Origin: Bacillus sp. V5-8f
GTDB lineage: Bacteria; Bacillota; Bacilli; Bacillales; DSM-1321
Reading direction: 5' to 3'
Assembly (NCBI RefSeq): GCF_002863565.1
Contig: NZ_PGUW01000004.1
Span: 434,001-498,000, forward strand
Length of the DNA stretch: 64,000 nucleotides
Shown: in pieces, positions 8,693 to 16,874 of the stretch
Layout of the letters: each line of letters begins with the position of its first letter
Numbering within the stretch: position 1 is the first letter of the stretch
Notes under the pieces: model-generated
Told to the model about the DNA's origin: nothing
What the model saw: the letters and a program-made list of their open reading frames with translations, nothing else
Databases searched by the model: none
Program-made: the position numbers and the translations under genes

Positions 8693-9069
8693 ATTTTAAT
8701 GCCTCAATAATTTTACATACAATATTAATTTTGCTTAATGATTGTAATAACCTTGTAATGTATATTACAGAAGGCTAGGAGTTTTAAATATTGTCAATAC
8801 TAGTTTACTAGTAGGTAGATGGAAACCAAGTATGGTGCCTGCCAGCTGTAGGAAAAATAAGTGAATCTATGAAATCATCCCCATAACTGCGATATCCCTT
8901 GTCCCCATAGCATTTTTTTATATATTAAAAGAAATTCGTGCATTTTCTTTTCCCCTGACGCAGACTCTTGAAACTTCATGGAAATTCATGGTCCCATTAT
9001 TACAAAAAACGCATGTTATGATGATTTTGCAAGAAACAAACCAATAATTTTATGGGGAGGATCTAGTTT

Positions 9070-9762
9070 ATGAAAAAGAAATTATTTCTATCAGCTGCTG
9101 CAGCTGCTGCAGTCATTCTATCAGGAGCAGGAGCAAAACAAGCCGATGCATCTACTATAAATTGCCAAGTTCAACCACAAGCATACCAGGTTTCTAACCA
9201 GCAAGAAGCTCAACAATTTGTAAATCAATACCTTTCAAACTTTACTAAGCAATTCCAACAATTCAATGTACCACAGCAACAACAAGTGCAAAAGCCTGTT
9301 GAACAAAAACCATCACAAACTGCCGCACCGCAAAAACCAGCTGCAGAAAAGCCCGCTAATACTTCAGCACCAACAAGCTCTGAAGTAAGCCAATATGAAA
9401 AGCAAGTTGTAGAATTAACAAATGCAGAACGTGCAAAACAAGGCCTTAAAGCCCTTCAAATTGACAATGAGTTAAGCAAAGTAGCACAAGTAAAATCTCA
9501 GGACATGAAAGATAAAAACTATTTTGACCACAATAGCCCAACTTACGGTTCACCGTTTGATATGATGAAGAAATTCGGTATCAGCTATAGCTATGCAGGT
9601 GAAAACATCGCCATGGGCCAAAAATCTCCACAAGAAGTTGTACAAGCTTGGATGAACAGCCAGGGACACCGTGAAAACATCATGAACCCTAACTTCACTC
9701 ACATTGGAGTAGGACATGTCGCTTCAGGAAACTACTGGACTCAAATGTTCATCGGTAAATAA
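9070..9762 (+). CDS. Secreted CAP/SCP-domain protein (YkwD-like)
   Basis: This 230-aa exported protein has a signal peptide at residues 1-27 ending ...AKQADAS (AxA-like cleavage). A Gln/Pro/Ala-rich linker covers about 35-110, and a CAP domain covers about 112-230 starting EKQVVELTNAERAKQ. Typical CAP features are visible: the KNYFDHNSP and GENIAMG motifs, QAWMNSQGHRENIMNP, and the terminal HIGVG...YWTQMFIG. YkwD-type proteins are extracellular and often spore- or wall-associated; enzymatic activity is unproven. The SD is GGGGAGG and a strong terminator follows, so it is monocistronic. Confidence 0.88.
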   Translation: MKKKLFLSAAAAAAVILSGAGAKQADASTINCQVQPQAYQVSNQQEAQQFVNQYLSNFTKQFQQFNVPQQQQVQKPVEQKPSQTAAPQKPAAEKPANTSAPTSSEVSQYEKQVVELTNAERAKQGLKALQIDNELSKVAQVKSQDMKDKNYFDHNSPTYGSPFDMMKKFGISYSYAGENIAMGQKSPQEVVQAWMNSQGHRENIMNPNFTHIGVGHVASGNYWTQMFIGK

Positions 9763-9778
9763 TAAGTATTTCATTTTT

Positions 9779-9811
9779 AGACCAAACCTTCATTCGGTTT
9801 GGTCTTTTTTA
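9779..9811 (+). terminator. Intrinsic terminator after the CAP-domain gene
   Basis: AGACCAAACC, short loop, GGTTTGGTCT, then TTTTT. Confidence 0.92.
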
Positions 9812-9970
9812 GTGTAGATAGGAAGCATAAATCTTTTTGCCATTATAAATAAGTAGACAGAACTCTCAGGTCTTCGCCTTTATGACCGTTGTTGTGGACC
9901 TTTTAACATTTCTGTTTCACTTTTACGTTGGTCCAAGTTGTATTTTTTATTTTTCCTATAATCCAATATA

Positions 9971-10450
9971 TTATTCCTTCCTTGGCTGAAGTTTGATTTC
10001 AGGAATATCAGAAATTTTTTCGTGTAATTTTGACATCATTTTTTCCGCTTTTTCCGCTTTTTCCGTTTTAATTTCACCTTCATGACTGGTTCCGATATTT
10101 AATTTGCCTTTTAGTTCCTGAATGCCGAGCTGTCCGAAATTGTTACTATACTCCAGCTTTTGAACTACTATTTTGTCTACCCGCAACTGTTCTATTATAA
10201 TTGGCGGATTTTTAGCATCTGAGAGCCTTAAGTCTTTTTTATCACTTTTTGGTGGACTGGTGATTTGTTGCTGTAATGTCAATTCCAGTTCATCCTTTAG
10301 TTGTTTAAAAAGGGAGGAAGCAGATTCATCACTGATTTGTGATAAGTTGGTCTCTATTGTTTTTAGTGTTTTTTCAATCAAATTAATTCTTTTATCCATA
10401 TTTTCCCTTATGGGTTCCTTTTTAGTAAAGAAACGTCTAATTGGCGTCAT
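9971..10450 (-). CDS. GerPC-like spore protein
   Basis: This 159-aa protein has an N-terminal coiled-coil segment (about residues 15-65), then beta-type sequence IIIEQLRVDKIVVQKLEYS and FGQLGIQELKGKLNIG. That resembles the end of GerPC proteins (a repeated 'leaf' ending in G-x-LNIG). A Lys/Glu-rich tail follows. GerP proteins assemble in the inner coat and help nutrient germinants cross it. The ATG lies 2 nt after the upstream Hsp20-like stop with only a weak SD, so translation is probably coupled. It is the last gene of a minus-strand cluster. The family call is from motif resemblance. Confidence 0.6.
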   Translation of the reverse strand: MTPIRRFFTKKEPIRENMDKRINLIEKTLKTIETNLSQISDESASSLFKQLKDELELTLQQQITSPPKSDKKDLRLSDAKNPPIIIEQLRVDKIVVQKLEYSNNFGQLGIQELKGKLNIGTSHEGEIKTEKAEKAEKMMSKLHEKISDIPEIKLQPRKE

Positions 10451-10452
10451 GA

Positions 10453-10929
10453 TTAAACATCTTGCTGGCTAATGTCAATCTGGACAGGTTCATCTTCCCT
10501 AACTGGATAAGAAACGATAATGAGGCCATGCTGGAATCTAAATTGCGGCTTTTCAATTTCCGGCAAATAAGGAAGTTTAATTTTTCGTTCGAATTTCTGG
10601 TTTCTTCTTTCCTTTACGTAATAATGGATACCTTCCACAATTGTTTTTATATTGCCGCTGACCACCAATGTATCCTCTTGTATGGATAGCTGAATTTCTT
10701 CCGGCCGCATTCCTGGTATTTCAATTATGATCCAGATTATTCTGTTATGAAGATACATATCGTAAAGCGGCCATTCGGATACCCGCTGTTTCGGTCCTTG
10801 GAAAAAGGATTGATCAAACTGATTTGGGGCCGCATCGGCATTTTTCTGGGAAAAAACCTGTCTCCAGAATTGTTCTGACTGATATGATTGCGACAGTTCG
10901 ATCCATTGTTTAAGTTTCTCCATATCCAT
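10453..10929 (-). CDS. Hsp20/alpha-crystallin-like spore coat protein (CotP-like), copy 1
   Basis: This 158-aa protein has an alpha-crystallin domain about residues 55-150: IIWIIIEIPGMRPEEIQLSI, LVVSGNIK, the FERKIKLPYLPE block and GLIIVSYPV. Small heat-shock proteins bind unfolding proteins; relatives such as CotP are spore-coat components. The start is ATG 10929 (AAAGGTGG, 7 nt spacing) and not the longer upstream frame. It lies between a second Hsp20-like gene and the GerPC-like gene. Confidence 0.75.
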   Translation of the reverse strand: MDMEKLKQWIELSQSYQSEQFWRQVFSQKNADAAPNQFDQSFFQGPKQRVSEWPLYDMYLHNRIIWIIIEIPGMRPEEIQLSIQEDTLVVSGNIKTIVEGIHYYVKERRNQKFERKIKLPYLPEIEKPQFRFQHGLIIVSYPVREDEPVQIDISQQDV

Positions 10930-11024
10930 AATGGTGCCACCTTTCAGTTTCTTCGTGCTTATAGTATATTTTGGCAAATGCATTTTCAGAAGAAGTACAA
11001 AGCTAATTACGGGCAAACGTTAGC

Positions 11025-11507
11025 CTATATTTCTGTAACATCAATTTGGGAATATTGAAAATCAGTATTTTTCACTAGCCGAATTTCAAGTGTGTCATCT
11101 TTGTATTTCGCAGTAGAACCTTTTTTCTTCACAATCGCCGGTAGGGTGATGACATGTTTATCCTCTTGGTCTGGGATCCCCTCAATGATGGATTGGTTGG
11201 TAGTATGAAAAATCTTAACTTGTTTAACCCATTCAGGATCTTTAATGGGAACTCGTACGTATACTTCTGAATGGGTTTCGAAAACGTCGGCATTTAACGG
11301 GTGATTATTTCGCTTACTGTTTTGGACATTTTGTTTAGAATTTTGAACACCCTGGTTGGTATGCTGATCCATCATTTGCTGTAGGTTGTCGGGGATGACC
11401 TGGGAAACTACCTGGTTAATAAGAGACTGGATATCAAAAGGGAATGACTTTGGCAAATTGTCGCGATTATTTTTAAGAAAAGGGAAAAGAAAATTCCATG
11501 GAAACAT
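11025..11507 (-). CDS. Hsp20-like spore coat protein, divergent copy 2
   Basis: This 160-aa protein has a C-terminal half shaped like a diverged alpha-crystallin domain: ADVFETHSEVYVRVPIKDPE, HTTNQSIIEGIPDQ, KHVITLPAIVKKKGSTAKY and DTLEIRLVK. Its N-terminal half is Gln/Asn-rich with a short repeat (NSKQNVQNSKRN). It shares the operon with copy 1, so the two may form mixed assemblies. The GAGAGG SD precedes ATG 11507. The family assignment is weaker than for copy 1. Confidence 0.6.
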   Translation of the reverse strand: MFPWNFLFPFLKNNRDNLPKSFPFDIQSLINQVVSQVIPDNLQQMMDQHTNQGVQNSKQNVQNSKRNNHPLNADVFETHSEVYVRVPIKDPEWVKQVKIFHTTNQSIIEGIPDQEDKHVITLPAIVKKKGSTAKYKDDTLEIRLVKNTDFQYSQIDVTEI

Positions 11508-11540
11508 TTTGCATTCCTCTCTCCTGGAAACTCGAACGCG

Positions 11541-11783
11541 TTAAAATTGATTTGCAACCGGCATGGAAGGGGTGGCAATTTGGTCTTGATCGGTGAAATC
11601 GGGATCCAACATACCGTTAGCCATACATGAGCCGGAAAGGGAAAAATCTCCAAAAGCAAAATTTGATCCAATTTGCTTAAAATTGGATGTGTGGCTGTTA
11701 TGGATAGTAGGGCCAATATCAACGTTGGCATTATTCGTGATAACGTTTGTTTTGATATTGAAGATGTTAATTTGATAAGGCAT
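11541..11783 (-). CDS. GerPA/GerPF-family spore germination protein, copy 1 (YdgB-like)
   Basis: This 80-aa protein has the repetitive short beta pattern of GerPA/GerPF proteins: an N-terminal INIFNIKTNVITNNANVDIG, the central NSHTSNFKQIGSNFAFGD, and a C terminus with DPDFTDQDQIATPS. These proteins are small inner-coat components affecting coat permeability to germinants. SD AAAGGATG before ATG. The next gene upstream is a homologue. Confidence 0.72.
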   Translation of the reverse strand: MPYQINIFNIKTNVITNNANVDIGPTIHNSHTSNFKQIGSNFAFGDFSLSGSCMANGMLDPDFTDQDQIATPSMPVANQF

Positions 11784-11796
11784 TGGGAATCATCCT

Positions 11797-12045
11797 TTAC
11801 GCTTGATTAGATATCACCGGAGCAGGGTTTGCAATATCGCCTTGATCATTTAAATCAGGATCGATATACACATTTTCCATCTGGGCATGCGGTGGGGCAT
11901 AATCTCCATATGAAGAGTTTTGCCCAGTCGATTTCGTATTGGCAGTCGGTGAATTGTGAAGCGACTCACCTATATTAATACTACCGTTGCTTGAGATATT
12001 ATGGATCTTAAGGCTGTATATATTGATAACAGTCTGCATCCTCAC
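11797..12045 (-). CDS. GerPA/GerPF-family spore germination protein, copy 2 (YdgA-like)
   Basis: This 82-aa protein is homologous to its neighbour. Shared blocks are INIYSLKIHNISSNGSINIG, NSPTANTKSTGQNSSYGDY and DPDLNDQGDIANP. The GTG at 12045 has AGGAGGG about 4-5 nt before it; the ATG two codons later is the alternative. It is the first gene of the minus-strand cluster gerPA-like x2, Hsp20-like x2, gerPC-like, matching the cotP-ydgA-ydgB neighbourhood in B. subtilis. Mother-cell (sigma-K type) expression would be expected from the family; I did not identify a convincing promoter. Confidence 0.72.
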   Translation of the reverse strand: MRMQTVINIYSLKIHNISSNGSINIGESLHNSPTANTKSTGQNSSYGDYAPPHAQMENVYIDPDLNDQGDIANPAPVISNQA

Positions 12046-12195
12046 AAATCCCTCCTGAAATTGATGTGTTATTCTATGCCAGCACCTGCCTAATCGTTAA
12101 TGAATATCTTTAGCGATGGATTGAAATTTAGAGAATGAAAGAAATTTATGTATAATAAAATAAACATTCCAAAAATAAAGAGGTAATTTTCTGTG

Positions 12196-12966
12196 ATGGA
12201 AAAAATAGCTTTGATAACGGGCGGGGCCACAGGTATTGGTCGAACAACTGCAAAAGTGCTTGCGGAATCCGGGATTTCCGTTGCATTCACCTATCGAAAA
12301 AGCAAAGCAGAAGCGGAGAATCTGGCAAATGAACTTGCAAGCGTATATGGAGTCAGTGGATTTGCTGTCAAAGCGGATGCAGCTGATGAATCTGAATGTA
12401 AGAGGGCAGTCAGTGATATCATGGGAAAATACGGAAAAGTTGATATCTTGATCCATAATGCCGGCCCTTACATTCATGAACGGAAATCGATGGCCGAATA
12501 TACCAGTGAAGAATGGAGATATTTAATTAACGGTAATTTAAATGGTTTTTTTTATATGGCGAAAGAAATCATTCCGCATATGAGAAAGAATAAATGGGGA
12601 AGAATTGTGACATTTGGCTTTGAAAAGAGTGAAACAGCCCCTGGATGGATATATCGCTCCGCTTTTGCTGCCGCAAAAAGCGGACTAACCTCACTAACCA
12701 AGACGCTTGCTTTGGAAGAAGCATCATTCGGCATTACGGTAAATATGGTTTCACCTGGAGATGTCATAGGCAAATGGAAAGAAGAGAGCATAGACTCGGC
12801 TAAGGAGCGAAAGGACGAAACGGTGCCTGTTGGCAGGCCTGGTACTGGTGAAGATCTTGCAAGGGTAATTCGCTTCCTTTGTGATGAGAAGTCGGACTTT
12901 ATCACGGGAAGTGTGATTCCGGTAACAGGAGGGAAAGATGTATTACATAAAATTTATCAAGAATAA
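12196..12966 (+). CDS. Short-chain dehydrogenase/reductase-like protein with degenerate catalytic residues
   Basis: This protein of about 256 aa has a Rossmann fold and the cofactor motif TGGATGIGRTTA plus DILIHNAGP. The catalytic YxxxK is replaced: the aligned segment reads FAAAKSGL with Phe in the Tyr position. The preceding strand reads IVTFGFEKSE, where active SDRs carry the catalytic Ser (compare NMSSV and YAASK in the gdh product at 44751). It may be a non-canonical reductase, as in FabI-like SDRs that use shifted residues, or a binding protein. ATG 12196 and the adjacent GTG 12193 are both possible starts after AGAGGTA. A bidirectional terminator follows. Confidence 0.78.
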   Translation: MEKIALITGGATGIGRTTAKVLAESGISVAFTYRKSKAEAENLANELASVYGVSGFAVKADAADESECKRAVSDIMGKYGKVDILIHNAGPYIHERKSMAEYTSEEWRYLINGNLNGFFYMAKEIIPHMRKNKWGRIVTFGFEKSETAPGWIYRSAFAAAKSGLTSLTKTLALEEASFGITVNMVSPGDVIGKWKEESIDSAKERKDETVPVGRPGTGEDLARVIRFLCDEKSDFITGSVIPVTGGKDVLHKIYQE

Positions 12967-12968
12967 AA

Positions 12969-12994
12969 AAGCTGACTATTCTAAGTCAGCTTCT
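12969..12994. terminator. Bidirectional terminator between SDR and MATE genes
   Basis: AAGCTGACT-ATTCTA-AGTCAGCTT, with a T-rich run on the plus side and an A-run on the other, serving both convergent genes. Confidence 0.85.
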
Positions 12995-14358
12995 TATTTT
13001 ACCGCATATTGTTTTGGATATTTGATCCGTTGAATGTAAAACAAGCGGCCTGATAGACCGATGGCACCCATGGCCAAGCCTGTAATAAGACCGATCCAAT
13101 AGCCGAAAGCACCTAAGTCCGCGATGTTTGCGAGCACATACCCCGTCGGCAAGCCAATCACCCAATAGGATACAAGGCTCATCAAAAAGGTTACATTTAC
13201 GTCCTTATAACCCCGAAGCACTCCCTGAATCGGTGCAGCAATGGCATCCGAAAGCTGAAAAAATACCGCATAAATTAAGAACTGGGCGGTAAGCTGCATT
13301 ACCCTTGCATCTTCCGTATAGATGGAAGCGACAGGCTCCCTGAAAAAGAAAATGGCTAGTGCACATAGTAATGACATCGAAACAGCAGTGATGATGCCGA
13401 TGAGGCTGTATGCCCTTGCATCCTGCAGGCGTGCGGCCCCCACTTCAAAGCCAACAACAATGGTAAGGGCCATCGATATGCTTAAAGGCATCATATATAG
13501 GAATGATGCGAAATTCATAGCAATTTGGTGGGAAGCGATGGTAACCGTATCAAATTCACTCATGAAGAGTGTGACTGCAGCGAATATGCTTGTTTCGAAA
13601 AAAATGGAAAACCCGATCGGCACTCCGATTTTTAATAAAGAAGCCCATTCTTTAAAGGAAACTCTGTAAAACGTTTTAAAAATCTGGTAATCCGAAAAAG
13701 GGTGGATTTTTATAATTACCGCAACTGTAATTATAGTAATAATCCAGTAAGTAATCGCAGTAGCATAACCTGACCCGATACCTCCAAGCTCTGGAAAACC
13801 AAACTTTCCATAAATAAATAAATAGTTTAATCCAACATTAATTGGAAGTGCCAGCAATGTAATGATCATGGATACTCTCGTCTGGCCCAAAGAGTCGATA
13901 AAAGAGCGAAGGGCATTGTAGATAAATAAAGGAACCATACCGATTGAAAGAGCAATCAAATAATCATGTGCAACCCGCTCAACAGTTGGTGTCAGACTCA
14001 TGGCTTCTAGGATTGGATTCAACATAACAGAACCGATCATCATTACCACAATAGCCATTGCTGCTGCAAGATAAACTCCCTGAATGACAGAGTAGGGAAC
14101 CGATTTTTTGTTCCTGGCTCCGATCAGCTGTGAAACGATTGGAGTTATCGCGAGCAGGATTCCGCTCAGCCCGCTATAGACCGGAACCCAGATGGAACTG
14201 CCGATTGAAACTCCCGCAACATCATCTGTGCTGTATTTGCCAGACATCATGATATCGAAAAAATTCATCGAATATAGACCGAGCTGGGTAATTAATATCG
14301 GCAGTAAAATAACAAAAAACTGCCGCAATTTTTCTGACCTGTTACGTGTGATGTTCAT
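12994..14358 (-). CDS. MATE family multidrug efflux transporter (NorM/YojI type)
   Basis: This 454-aa integral membrane protein has about 12 TM segments in two similar halves. The first TM region reads LLPILITQLGLYSMNFFDIMM, with the family's VSIGSSIWVPVYSGLSGIL in TM2. The second half has PIGFSIFFETSIFA. MATE pumps exchange Na+ or H+ for cationic drugs. Length is normal. The SD GAGGTA precedes the ATG. It is a single gene between two terminators; the transported substrate cannot be inferred. Confidence 0.88.
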   Translation of the reverse strand: MNITRNRSEKLRQFFVILLPILITQLGLYSMNFFDIMMSGKYSTDDVAGVSIGSSIWVPVYSGLSGILLAITPIVSQLIGARNKKSVPYSVIQGVYLAAAMAIVVMMIGSVMLNPILEAMSLTPTVERVAHDYLIALSIGMVPLFIYNALRSFIDSLGQTRVSMIITLLALPINVGLNYLFIYGKFGFPELGGIGSGYATAITYWIITIITVAVIIKIHPFSDYQIFKTFYRVSFKEWASLLKIGVPIGFSIFFETSIFAAVTLFMSEFDTVTIASHQIAMNFASFLYMMPLSISMALTIVVGFEVGAARLQDARAYSLIGIITAVSMSLLCALAIFFFREPVASIYTEDARVMQLTAQFLIYAVFFQLSDAIAAPIQGVLRGYKDVNVTFLMSLVSYWVIGLPTGYVLANIADLGAFGYWIGLITGLAMGAIGLSGRLFYIQRIKYPKQYAVK

Positions 14359-14412
14359 TCATTATGTACCTCATTGTATTTTTGTCATAGAAGGAATTAT
14401 AACATATCAAAA

Positions 14413-14451
14413 AAGAAAAGCTGCCTCAAGGACAGCTTGACAGCTTTTCTT
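14413..14451 (-). terminator. Intrinsic terminator after the MscS-type gene
   Basis: On the minus strand AAGAAAAGCTG pairs with CAGCTTTTCTT around a 17-nt loop and is followed by TTTTTTG. The hairpin overlaps the stop codon. Confidence 0.75.
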
Positions 14452-15541
14452 AGCTGCGTGATTTTTCGAATATGTCTTGGGATTCGGTTGATTCCGTTTG
14501 GACAATAAGCGTCCTTGTAGGGAATGCAAGCTTCACATCTTCTTCTTCAAAAATCTCCATGATCTTAAAGTTGATATCTTCCTTTATTTCTAAGTAAGAG
14601 GCGAAGTCTGTCAGGCTCGTAAAGAAATACAAATAGATGTCTAGGCTAGAGTCGTTGAATTTATCAAATTTGACAAGGATTGTGTCGGGATGAACCAGTT
14701 CATGGTGGGTAAGCATATTTTCAATTCGTCGAATGACCTGCTCCAGTTGGGCTTTAGGCGTATCATAAGACACCCCTAGATGAAAAGCCACCTGTCGTTT
14801 CCCCATTTTAGACCAGTTAATGATCGGTTCATTTGATAAGGTTGAATTCGGAACAGTTACCAACGCTTGTGCAAATGTTCGTACCTTAGTACTGCGGAAT
14901 GTGATATCCTCAATGGTTCCTTCGACGCTTGGTGTCTTTATCCAATCCCCAATCGTAAAAGGTTTTTCGGTGACGATAACCAAGCCTCCAAACAGGTTGC
15001 TTAACGTTTCTTTGGCTGCCAGGGCAAATGCCAATCCGCCAAGCCCCAGCCCTGCAACAAAACCATTTACATTGTAACCCCATTCTTCAGCTACAATACT
15101 TGTCGCCAGAGCAAAAATAATAATCTTCAGCATTTTTGTGATAAATGGTACTACAATCTGGTCGACATCCATGTCTATTTTCTTCATAAGTTTCGGAAAC
15201 AAAACAGTGCCGATCGAGCTGAGATTAATCAAGCTCCATGCAGTAAGTACAATGAAACCGGAACGAAACAATTTTTTTTCAGTCTTATCTTCTATGATTT
15301 CATATGGAAAATAGCTCAAGCTGATAAAAATACCGATCAAAACAATTAGCCAACGAACCGGCTTTTCAAGTGCCAACATTATATTGGCGGCAGTATGAAT
15401 GTTTCTCTTTTCAGCAAAGCGTAGGAAAAACTTGAATATGTATGTGGTAAAAGCCTTTCGTAAACCGATGAATAAAAGAAAGATGCCGATTGCAATACCA
15501 ATCTGTATCCATAGATTTGGGCTGATAAAATCTGTAGGCAA
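14450..15541 (-). CDS. Small-conductance mechanosensitive channel family (MscS) protein
   Basis: This 363-aa protein has four TM segments. The last, about residues 155-190, is the Gly/Ala-rich pore helix VNGFVAGLGLGGLAFALAAKETLSNLFGG. The conserved beta domain follows (FTIGDWIKTPSVEGTIEDITFRST) with VTVPNSTLSNEPIINWS. Such channels open under hypo-osmotic shock. Length and architecture resemble YhdY of B. subtilis. The start at 15541 has the SD GGAGG on the minus strand. Transcribed alone. Confidence 0.88.
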   Translation of the reverse strand: MPTDFISPNLWIQIGIAIGIFLLFIGLRKAFTTYIFKFFLRFAEKRNIHTAANIMLALEKPVRWLIVLIGIFISLSYFPYEIIEDKTEKKLFRSGFIVLTAWSLINLSSIGTVLFPKLMKKIDMDVDQIVVPFITKMLKIIIFALATSIVAEEWGYNVNGFVAGLGLGGLAFALAAKETLSNLFGGLVIVTEKPFTIGDWIKTPSVEGTIEDITFRSTKVRTFAQALVTVPNSTLSNEPIINWSKMGKRQVAFHLGVSYDTPKAQLEQVIRRIENMLTHHELVHPDTILVKFDKFNDSSLDIYLYFFTSLTDFASYLEIKEDINFKIMEIFEEEDVKLAFPTRTLIVQTESTESQDIFEKSRS

Positions 15542-15784
15542 TGTAAAACCTCCTGGATAATCTAAGTGTTTTCTAGTTTCTAAACTGAATGCATATGGGA
15601 AAGAAAAACTACCATAAAATAGGATAACAAATAAATAAAATGGATGCCACCGAAGAGTAGCTACAGTAATAGTATAGTAATTGATAATGTTTTCCGGTTA
15701 AAAGGTACAAAAGATGTAGGAAATCGGTCTGACTCGCTGCTTATTTTCATACTATGTATAACAACCGGGAAAAGGGGGGAACCT

Positions 15785-15937
15785 ATGGCACATATCTATT
15801 CAAAGGGCTGGTTCATCCAACGCCTGACAGAAGCTGGAATTACTATGCATCCTGTTGAAAGGAGAAAATTACAGCTTTATAAAACATATGTGCTCCGCAA
15901 TCTTTATAAGGATATAATCGAAAGTAAGCAAGAATAA
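15785..15937 (+). CDS. DUF2639 (YflJ-like) small protein
   Basis: This 50-aa protein begins MAHIYSKGWFIQRL and contains HPVERRKLQLYKTYVLRNLY, the signature of the small DUF2639/YflJ family found in Bacillaceae. Function unknown. It is basic, soluble and predicted helical. The reading frame runs open further upstream, but ATG 15785 has GGGGGGAA directly before it and the family starts here. A terminator follows. Confidence 0.8.
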   Translation: MAHIYSKGWFIQRLTEAGITMHPVERRKLQLYKTYVLRNLYKDIIESKQE

Positions 15938-15950
15938 GAGATGTCAAAGT

Positions 15951-15980
15951 AAAAGCCGGCGCATTTGCACCGGCTTTTAT
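15951..15980. terminator. Bidirectional terminator between DUF2639 and GNAT genes
   Basis: AAAAGCCGG-cGCATTTGCa-CCGGCTTTT, with T and A tracts on the two sides. Confidence 0.88.
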
Positions 15981-16537
15981 GCTTCCAGGAGTTGATGTGT
16001 ATTGTCCTCGTTATGGTCCTGCCTAAGAATATGGAGGTTATACAAATCCTTCGGAATTTCGAATAAATCGTAAATCTCGCCATCCTGGTTTAACTTATCG
16101 TATAACGATTTCCTCGTTTCATTCGCTTTGATTACATAAGGTAATTTTTTGGCCGCGCGAATTGAGCGATGGTTCAGCTTGCGGATTCGCATATACACGG
16201 TATCAATGCCCAGATCAAAAAACAGTTCATTGAAAAAAGCCTCTTTAGCCAGGGAATTATATCCTTTACCATGATAAGGCTTGCCAAGCCAGGTAGCTAA
16301 AAATCCTGCATTGTCCTCAATATCAAACAACGAGATCGTGCCGATTGGCGTTCCCCATTCATCCGTAATAGTACGGGAAATCAATTCCCCATTTTCTTCA
16401 GCTTCCATCGTTTGCTTTGTTACAAATAAATATTCTTCATATGAATCTGTTTTATGGCGCACGAAAGGGAAGACATCTGGATGTTTCATCAATTCAAAAA
16501 GAGGATTACAATCTGATAAATCTCTTCTTTTTAACAT
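15977..16537 (-). CDS. GNAT family N-acetyltransferase (RimJ/RimL-like)
   Basis: This 186-aa protein has an acetyl-CoA binding core visible as ISLFDIEDNAGFLATWLGKPYHGKGYNS (the Q/RxxGxG/A loop appears as YHGKGY), then EAFFNELFFDLGIDTVYMRIRKLNHRSIRAAKK, as in Acetyltransf_3 proteins that acetylate protein or peptide amines. The substrate is unknown. The ATG has GGAGGG 6 nt upstream. The roughly 150-nt leader contains several overlapping inverted repeats and is annotated separately. Confidence 0.8.
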   Translation of the reverse strand: MLKRRDLSDCNPLFELMKHPDVFPFVRHKTDSYEEYLFVTKQTMEAEENGELISRTITDEWGTPIGTISLFDIEDNAGFLATWLGKPYHGKGYNSLAKEAFFNELFFDLGIDTVYMRIRKLNHRSIRAAKKLPYVIKANETRKSLYDKLNQDGEIYDLFEIPKDLYNLHILRQDHNEDNTHQLLEA

Positions 16538-16557
16538 TTCCGTCCCTCCGCATGAGG

Positions 16558-16675
16558 GCAGTCTTCATGTGTACTCTGCCCACCCTCGAAATTTTTTAAA
16601 TCATGCATCAAAAAATTTCGGGGTGGGAATCGAACCCACTAGAACCGGAAACCGGTGGCGCACCATTTGCCTTCC
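16558..16675 (-). promoter_or_regulatory. Highly folded leader with a tRNA T-arm-like hairpin upstream of the GNAT gene
   Basis: Read on the minus strand, from 16670 downwards, the leader contains GGTG-CGC-CACC, ACCGG-TTT-CCGGT, and GTGGG-TTCGATT-CCCAC, which is exactly a tRNA T-arm with its invariant TTCGA loop. The last CCCAC can alternatively pair with GGGTGGG further downstream in an 18-bp hairpin (CCCACCCCGAAATTTTTT with AAAAAATTTCG-a-GGGTGGG). That hairpin in turn competes with GGGCAG/CTGCCC next to the SD. No 7-bp acceptor stem or anticodon arm is found, so it is not a working tRNA. It is either a tRNA-derived remnant (attachment scar) or a regulatory leader. Confidence 0.45.
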
Positions 16676-16874
16676 CTATGTTATTTTTACTTGCATTTCT
16701 TAGTATAAACTTCCCTTAAAAAACTAATTTTTTTGTTGCTACGAAGGTATCATACTAAAAATATTTAAAAAAGAAAATAGGTATCTTCCCTTTTTTTTTC
16801 GTCAAATTTCTCCAGTTTTTATTCGGGAAGTTTGCCTACTGAAAAAGTGATCTTTCTCCCTTATTTAGTCTTTG

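Noticed and set aside
8572-8778. 68-aa plus-strand frame overlapping the end of the YtkA-like gene
   Set aside because: Low quality amino acid sequence, no ribosome binding site, overlaps a better gene in another frame.
16600-16690. Functional tRNA gene on the minus strand
   Set aside because: Only a T-arm is convincing. No acceptor stem, D-arm or anticodon arm pairs correctly, and the 3' side continues into another hairpin.
16600-16690. T-box leader of the GNAT gene
   Set aside because: The T-box consensus (TGGNACCGCG) and specifier hairpin are absent.
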